NCBI GenBank assembly: GCA_947462695.1
Contig: CANHQC010000003.1
Span: forward strand, 1-19,474
Source: Flavobacteriales bacterium
Lineage (GTDB): Bacteria; Bacteroidota; Bacteroidia; Flavobacteriales_D; Crocinitomicaceae
DNA length: 19,474 bases
Direction of reading: 5' to 3'
The notes beneath the pieces are model-generated. The model was not told the DNA's origin and searched no databases. It saw only the letters and a program-made list of their open reading frames with translations. Shown here in pieces: positions 15,465 to 19,474 of the stretch. Position numbers and translations under genes: made by a program. Each line of letters starts with the position of its first letter. Within the stretch, counting starts at the first letter, position 1.

Positions 15465-16055
15465 ATGTTAGGCTTGAAATTACCGACCGACCCAAGATGG
15501 GTGAATATTGTTGAACGAAACATCGAAGAAATTCTTACTGATCACGCCTATTGTGAACAAAAGGCAGCCAGTAACGCCATTTCAATGATCATTCAGTACC
15601 CCCATTTCCCAGACCTTGTTGAAGCGATGGTGGCTATTAGCCAGGAGGAGATGGAACACTTTGGAATGGTGCATCAAAAAATGATGGAACGAGGAATGAA
15701 TCTTGGTTTTGAACGAAAAGACCCCTATGTAAATGACTTAGCCGAATACCTACGGAAAAACAAAAGTGGTGGACCTAAAGCAAGTCATTTTGTGAATCAG
15801 ATGTTATTTGCTGCTATGATTGAAGCACGCAGTTGTGAACGATTCAAATTATTATCTGAGGAAATCAACGATGACGACTTGCGCGAATTTTACAGATCGC
15901 TAATGGAAAGTGAAGCTCGCCATTACACCACTTTTCTCAGCTTCGCACGTAAATACGCAGAAGGAATCGATGTAGATGCACGTTGGCAAGAATTTCTTGC
16001 ATTTGAAGCGTCATTGATGGAAAAATATGGTAAAACTGAAACCATGCACGGTTAA
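15465..16055 (+). CDS. miaE: tRNA 2-methylthio-N6-isopentenyladenosine-37 hydroxylase MiaE
   Basis: Non-haem diiron monooxygenase that hydroxylates the isopentenyl side chain of ms2i6A37 in tRNA, using O2. The 196-residue length fits. A ferritin-like four-helix bundle carries the diiron ligands: Glu31 (CEQKAASNA), Glu62 and His65 (EEMEHF), Glu120 (MIEARSCERF), and Glu150 and His153 (ESEARHY). The opening LPTDPRWV and GGPKASHFVNQML are typical of the family. It implies that MiaA and MiaB are encoded elsewhere and that the organism meets oxygen. The gene is alone in its transcription unit; its TAA is 3 bases from the stop of the convergent sbtA. Confidence 0.93.
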   Translation: MLGLKLPTDPRWVNIVERNIEEILTDHAYCEQKAASNAISMIIQYPHFPDLVEAMVAISQEEMEHFGMVHQKMMERGMNLGFERKDPYVNDLAEYLRKNKSGGPKASHFVNQMLFAAMIEARSCERFKLLSEEINDDDLREFYRSLMESEARHYTTFLSFARKYAEGIDVDARWQEFLAFEASLMEKYGKTETMHG

Positions 16056-16058
16056 TTA

Positions 16059-17024
16059 TTACCAAACCGAACAAAGCCAAAAGTAAAGAGGCATTCCTAG
16101 CGTAATATTAAATGGGAATGTGATAGCTAACGCCATAGGAATGAAAATTCCATTATTCGCTTTGGGTACCGCAATTTTCATGGCAGCTGGAACGGCTATA
16201 TAACTCGCACTTGCGGCTAAAATACTTAACATGAACCGATCACCAATATCGTGCGTGACAAATTGGCTCAACCAGGCAATCACAATACCATTCACCAAAG
16301 GAAAAGCAATTGCCATTACGATAGGAAACCAACCGAGTTGAATAAAATCCTTTATTTTCTTTCCACTTGAAATTCCCATATCGAGTAAGAAAAGTGCCAT
16401 AAAGCCCTTAAATAAATCTGTCGTAAATGGTTTTATGCCCATGGCTTGCTCATCGCTTGCCAAATAACCAATAACTAAACTTCCAACAATGAGTAAGACA
16501 CTTCCGTTTGTCAATGCATGATGAACAATCGATCTCATAGACATAGCCGGTTGATTTTCTCCTTGACTAAAGAATTTGATGAGTAAGACGCCAACTACAA
16601 TAGCTGGGACCTCCATTAATGCCATTACCGCCACCATGTGACCGCCAAACTCCATGGCTTTAAATTCCAGAAATTCGGCTGAAGTTATAAAGGTGACTGC
16701 ACTCACTGATCCGTATGCAGCAGCAATTGCCCCTGCATTTTCAATGCTCATTTTGCGTTTAAGAATAAAAAAGGAATACAATGGGATACACGTGGCCATT
16801 GCCATACCGAAAAGCGCAATAAGAACTACTTGCCATCCTATTTGAGCATGCGCTAACTCCTGACCGCCCTTAAATCCAATCGCAAACAATAAATAAAGCG
16901 AAATGAATTTCGATGAGTTGGAAGGGATTTCTAAGTCTGATTTTAAACGGACAGCCAAAATTCCAAGCACAAAAAACAATAATGCCGGATTGGTAAGGTT
17001 CTCTAAAATAAGTTGAAGATTCAT
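16059..17024 (-). CDS. sbtA: SbtA-type sodium-dependent bicarbonate permease
   Basis: Predicted inner-membrane Na+/HCO3- symporter of the SbtA family (formerly DUF897). The 321 residues form about ten helices in two inverted five-helix halves. Family motifs: LFFVLGILAVRLKSDLEIP (16-34), FISLYLLFAIGFKGG (40-54), AAAYGSVSAVTFITS (101-115) and GHMVAVMALMEVPAI (128-142). Further on come LLDMGI (213-218), SASYIAVPAAM (272-282) and LGMPLYFWL (309-317). The GSVSAVT and SASYIAVPA segments correspond to the substrate-site loops known in cyanobacterial SbtA. No SbtB (PII-like partner) gene is adjacent. The ATG overlaps the Sua5-type gene stop by 4 bases (ATGA). It is the last gene of the four-gene operon opposite lysR. 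Substrate is inferred from family; not every member is proven to carry bicarbonate. Confidence 0.88.
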   Translation of the reverse strand: MNLQLILENLTNPALLFFVLGILAVRLKSDLEIPSNSSKFISLYLLFAIGFKGGQELAHAQIGWQVVLIALFGMAMATCIPLYSFFILKRKMSIENAGAIAAAYGSVSAVTFITSAEFLEFKAMEFGGHMVAVMALMEVPAIVVGVLLIKFFSQGENQPAMSMRSIVHHALTNGSVLLIVGSLVIGYLASDEQAMGIKPFTTDLFKGFMALFLLDMGISSGKKIKDFIQLGWFPIVMAIAFPLVNGIVIAWLSQFVTHDIGDRFMLSILAASASYIAVPAAMKIAVPKANNGIFIPMALAITFPFNITLGMPLYFWLCSVW

Positions 17025-18001
17025 TTTTCTTGGTGATTAAAAGGATACGGTTGACTTGCCCTATTTATTCGGTCATTAAGTGCTTTTCCTTGATTTTTAT
17101 TTTCAACACGTTCAATAATGATCATGTCCAGTTCTAATTGATCCAATTCGTGCAGGAATTGGTAAAGATGACGTGCCGCTTGCTTCAAATCCCCTTTATC
17201 ACTAAGCGCACGATAAGAAGCGTTTGGATAGATATCAACCTGAGGCAACAGCGTAATAATTCCAATTTTCTTGTTGAACGGAAGATCAGTACTGTGTAAC
17301 TGGTCAACCCGGTAGCAAATCGTTCGCGGGGCATAATGAACGTGGTGCATGCCGGGAGCGCGTAATTCTTTTGTGGGAGCAGTAGTCACTTCAACTTCTC
17401 CTATTACTGATGTTATTTCTTCTATTGAAATCGCACCATGCCGTAAAATGATTGGCTTGTCACCATTAAACGCTACAATAGTTGATTCAATTCCAACAGT
17501 ACATTGCCCACCGTCTAATACAAGTGGAATTCGGTCGTTTAATGACCGGACAACATGTCCTGCACACGTTGGACTAATATGTGTAAATGCGTTAGCACTA
17601 GGCGCGACGAGTGCAAAATCTATTTTTGACAATAATTCACTTAATATCGGATGATTCGGCATGCGTACTGCAACGGTATCAAGTCCGCCGGTAATTAATG
17701 TTGAAACTGCAGACTTCTTTGGAAGTACGAGTGTTAACGGACCCGGCCAAAACACCTCAATTAGTTGTTTCGCCTGTTGAGGCACATCTTCTGCCCAATT
17801 GTACAGGTCATTTCTTTTTCCAATGTGGACGATTAACGGGTGATCTGCTGGACGTTGCTTTGCCTCAAATACACTTTTCACCGCATCATCGTTTAACGCG
17901 TTTGCAGCCAAACCGTATACAGTTTCAGTTGGAACGGCAACTGGCAGGTTATCTTTCAATGCGGCGATCGCCTCTTCAATATCTTGGGTGATTCTAGCCA
18001 T
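17021..18001 (-). CDS. sua5: L-threonylcarbamoyladenylate synthase (Sua5 type)
   Basis: Makes threonylcarbamoyl-AMP from threonine, bicarbonate and ATP, the first step of t6A37 formation in ANN-decoding tRNAs. The 326-residue length is the two-domain Sua5 form, not the short TsaC. The YrdC domain covers about 1-200: PTETVYGLAANA, KQRPADHPLIVHI (KxR motif), FWPGPLTLVLP, VAVRMPNHP, APSANAFTHISPT and GIESTIV. A C-terminal Sua5 domain (about 215-326) begins APGMHHVHYAP. Three bases separate it from the DUF6671 gene and it overlaps sbtA by 4 bases. The enzyme consumes bicarbonate, which may or may not explain the linkage to the bicarbonate permease. Confidence 0.95.
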   Translation of the reverse strand: MARITQDIEEAIAALKDNLPVAVPTETVYGLAANALNDDAVKSVFEAKQRPADHPLIVHIGKRNDLYNWAEDVPQQAKQLIEVFWPGPLTLVLPKKSAVSTLITGGLDTVAVRMPNHPILSELLSKIDFALVAPSANAFTHISPTCAGHVVRSLNDRIPLVLDGGQCTVGIESTIVAFNGDKPIILRHGAISIEEITSVIGEVEVTTAPTKELRAPGMHHVHYAPRTICYRVDQLHSTDLPFNKKIGIITLLPQVDIYPNASYRALSDKGDLKQAARHLYQFLHELDQLELDMIIIERVENKNQGKALNDRINRASQPYPFNHQEK

Positions 18002-18004
18002 TTA

Positions 18005-18832
18005 TCAAGGATTGCAATAAGAACAGAACTGAGGATCTTCAACTTGTTTTCCATTTGGAAAGGTAATAATGGACTGATGCTGGCAATGCACACATGTAAT
18101 CTCTTTTAAAAGAATCGAGTCTGATGGCAATCCGCACAGCGCGCATGGCAGACCACCTTCAAGACGTTCTTCTCCAAATCCAGGTTTATGACAGCTTGGA
18201 CAATAAGAAAGAAGTTTTGAACTTAATTTTTCAGCTGCCGAATAAATGTGCCTCATTCTCGTCGGATTGAACATCGCACGCATATCCGTTTCCAATGTAC
18301 ACCCATTTGAAGTCTCACTTAACACTTCAAAAAGCGATTGAAGAAGATCAGGGTTATCAATGCCCTTGTGAACTTTCGTCATTCCATCTGCCTTGAGGAT
18401 TAAACCATGAGTTGGAAAGCCAACACCTTTAGCGAATAATTCAACATCCTCAAAAGTTGTGCAGTATTTTGATGAAAAATTGGTTTCTGTACTTAAAGAA
18501 CTTATTGAAATCTCTATGTCCTGCTCACGATCTGAGAAAAGAATAATCTCTTCGTTAATTGGCAAAAACGGGATCATTGGATGAGGACCAAACGAACCCT
18601 CTGAAGCAATTGCTATCGTAGCATCGGTATTATCGAAAGCCAATTGACATTTCTTTCTGGCTGTTTCTAGAGGGGAATTAACGCGTTCAACTTCACCAGA
18701 AAAAGTTCCAAATTGATCGGTGTCAAAATTTGCAGAAATCCAATTTAAACCAAGGGAATGAAGAGCAGGTTTAATAACCGTTTCTTTTCCATGCATTGTA
18801 CATACGACCGCCGTCTTATTCGTCCAAACCAC
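18005..18832 (-). CDS. DUF6671 family protein with C-terminal zinc ribbons
   Basis: Function unknown. The 275-residue product has a conserved globular part (about 5-195) with motifs CTMHGKE (11-17), FGTFSGEVER (41-50), ETARKK (56-61), ASEGSFGPHP (76-85) and ETDMRAMFNPTRM (181-193), as I recall for DUF6671. Four CxxC pairs follow: Cys211/214, 230/233, 247/250 and 270/273, enough for two zinc ribbons. The invariant-looking acidic, His and Arg residues suggest an enzyme, but no reaction is known. The start is the GTG at 18830-18832, needed to keep the first strand; its first base is 2 bases after the stop of the upstream gene. It is second in the operon that ends with sbtA. Family assignment comes from memory of motifs, so is moderately sure. 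Confidence 0.75.
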   Translation of the reverse strand: MVWTNKTAVVCTMHGKETVIKPALHSLGLNWISANFDTDQFGTFSGEVERVNSPLETARKKCQLAFDNTDATIAIASEGSFGPHPMIPFLPINEEIILFSDREQDIEISISSLSTETNFSSKYCTTFEDVELFAKGVGFPTHGLILKADGMTKVHKGIDNPDLLQSLFEVLSETSNGCTLETDMRAMFNPTRMRHIYSAAEKLSSKLLSYCPSCHKPGFGEERLEGGLPCALCGLPSDSILLKEITCVHCQHQSIITFPNGKQVEDPQFCSYCNP

Positions 18833-18834
18833 GA

Positions 18835-19143
18835 TTAATCCCCTTTTTCGTTGTTGATGTTATTCTCGTCTTCTATTGAATTACCAGATTCTAATGAAAT
18901 ATTTAATTCACACTTCACAGTAAGTAGCAAACCTGTTTTTTTTGCAAAATCAATTTCCTCTTTAATTGATTCTCGAAGCTGATTTAATTCAATTAACCGC
19001 TGTTTATGGTAAGCGTTTCTATCAATATCCTTTACCTCATTTGAGAACATTGCCAATTCATGGTAATGTATTTTATGCCGGATTAACGGAAGCAATACAG
19101 CTTGCGCTTGTTTGGCAGTATAAACACCATCGATTAAAAACAT
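18835..19143 (-). CDS. Hypothetical protein, 102 residues, first gene of the sbtA operon
   Basis: Small predicted soluble protein of unknown function. The ATG at 19141-19143 gives MFLIDGVYTAKQAQAVLLPLI..., preferred over a TTG at 19159-19161 that coincides with the probable -7 element. Residues 1-75 look helical with a possible coiled-coil stretch (RLIELNQLRESIKEEIDFAKK), then a strand pair (LLLTVKCELNISLE), then an acidic, Asn-rich tail likely to be disordered. From memory it resembles a small family common in Bacteroidota with an N-terminal ID/EGxYxxxxAxxIL pattern. It is read divergently from lysR and lies 2 bases before the DUF6671 start. A DNA-binding or adaptor role is possible but not shown. 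Confidence 0.75.
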   Translation of the reverse strand: MFLIDGVYTAKQAQAVLLPLIRHKIHYHELAMFSNEVKDIDRNAYHKQRLIELNQLRESIKEEIDFAKKTGLLLTVKCELNISLESGNSIEDENNINNEKGD

Positions 19144-19224
19144 GAGAATAATTTTTGGCAAAATTGAGGGATATATTTCATTTATTTTTATTTATTTTAT
19201 TGATGAAATACATAAGCATATGTT
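19144..19224. promoter_or_regulatory. Divergent promoter region between lysR and the sbtA operon
   Basis: Eighty-one very AT-rich bases. On the minus strand CAATTTTG (19159-19166) is one base off TAnnTTTG and sits 15 bases before the ATG at 19143. Perfect 8-base inverted repeats TATTTCAT (19174-19181) and ATGAAATA (19203-19210) are separated by 21 bases. Next to them is the LysR-type box described separately. This layout is the classical one for a LysR regulator controlling a divergent operon. Confidence 0.5.
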
Positions 19225-19227
19225 ATG
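19211..19227. promoter_or_regulatory. Putative LysR-type operator (ATAA-N7-TTAT, T-N11-A)
   Basis: CATAAGCATATGTTATG has 5-base inverted arms (CATAA/TTATG) around GCATATG. T19213 and A19225 satisfy the T-N11-A rule of LysR-type binding sites. It overlaps the lysR ATG (19225-19227), as expected for autorepression. Confidence 0.45.
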
Positions 19228-19474
19228 AATTACACACTTCACCAATTACAGGTTTATCTTAAAATAACCGAAACACAGAGTATTACAAAAGCTGCAGAAG
19301 AACTTCACCTATCACAACCAGCCGTATCTATACAACTTAAAAATTTTCAAGATCAATTTGATATTCCATTGACAGAGATTATCGGTAGAAGATTATATGT
19401 GACTGACTTTGGTAAAGAGGTCGCTGAATCGTGCAAACGCATTTTAAATGAGGTGCACCTACTCAATTATGAAA
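19225..19474 (+). CDS. LysR family transcriptional regulator, N-terminal part (runs off the window)
   Basis: The first 83 residues are present; the effector domain lies beyond the window. The winged helix-turn-helix is clear: YTLHQLQVYLKITETQSITK, then AAEELHLSQPAVSIQLKNF (recognition helix), then PLTEIIGRRLYVTDFGKEV. The start at 19225 gives the usual LysR N-terminus a few residues before the first helix. The gene is divergent from the operon of the 102-residue protein, DUF6671, Sua5 and SbtA. CbbR, a LysR relative, controls carbon-fixation or bicarbonate genes in other bacteria, so control of the sbtA operon is a reasonable inference. Ligand unknown. Confidence 0.93.
   Translation, partial: MNYTLHQLQVYLKITETQSITKAAEELHLSQPAVSIQLKNFQDQFDIPLTEIIGRRLYVTDFGKEVAESCKRILNEVHLLNYE

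Noticed and set aside
18005..19143. Toxin-antitoxin pair formed by the 102-residue and DUF6671 genes
   Set aside because: The DUF6671 protein is long with zinc ribbons and enzyme-like motifs, and the small protein has no known antitoxin motif; they are also co-transcribed with housekeeping genes.
19144..19161. TTG start giving a 108-residue version of the first sbtA-operon gene
   Set aside because: A proper ATG lies 18 bases downstream and the TTG falls inside the probable -7 element.
19174..19210. 8-base inverted repeat considered as an intrinsic terminator
   Set aside because: The stem is all A/T-rich with a 21-base loop, and it lies between divergent start codons, so an operator is likelier.
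1..19474. Mobile element, prophage, CRISPR or defence system
   Set aside because: No transposase, integrase, phage protein, Cas protein or direct-repeat array was found, and gene content and composition are uniform.

Overview
The window reads as ordinary, densely coded chromosome of a member of the Bacteroidota, most likely a flavobacterium-like lineage (the family is a guess). Three things point there: a PafA-type alkaline phosphatase, a Tgt lacking the usual zinc cysteines (from memory typical of this phylum), and exact TAnnTTTG promoter -7 elements 18-30 bases upstream of five genes. Base composition is moderately AT-rich throughout. I see no mobile element, prophage, CRISPR array, rRNA or tRNA gene, and no gene-free stretch longer than about 150 bases.

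Layout. (1) Minus strand, 4298 down to 1: tgt, an LptF/LptG permease and a DUF481 outer-membrane protein are packed with a zero-base junction and a 14-base overlap. After 89 bases with its own -7 element comes purL, cut by the window edge. (2) Plus strand, 4380-6772: a membrane family 2 glycosyltransferase, an ECF-type sigma factor overlapping it by 7 bases, and rsmG. (3) Plus strand, 6810-10591: a sulfate-activation operon of a DUF2061 membrane protein, cysC, cysD, cysN and cysQ. It makes APS then PAPS and removes the by-product PAP. No reductase or sulfotransferase is in view. (4) A convergent unknown gene (11130-10588) shares a CTAG stop with cysQ. (5) A P-type cation ATPase with unusual metal-site residues (11278-13758) overlaps tail-to-tail by 23 bases with a secreted PafA-like phosphatase (15373-13736). 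(6) miaE (15465-16055) is divergent from the phosphatase and convergent with the next operon. (7) Minus strand, 19143 down to 16059: a tight four-gene operon of an unknown 102-residue protein, a DUF6671 zinc-ribbon protein, Sua5/TsaC-type tRNA enzyme and an SbtA-type bicarbonate permease. A LysR regulator is transcribed divergently from it, from 19225, and is cut by the window edge.

Most genes are housekeeping: four separate RNA-modification enzymes (Tgt, RsmG, MiaE, Sua5), purine synthesis, LPS export and sulfate activation. The part with most scope for something undescribed is the LysR-controlled operon ending in SbtA. Its 81-base divergent promoter region holds a T-N11-A LysR-type box overlapping the lysR start codon and an 8-base perfect inverted repeat beside it. 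Two genes of unknown function share the operon with the bicarbonate transporter.
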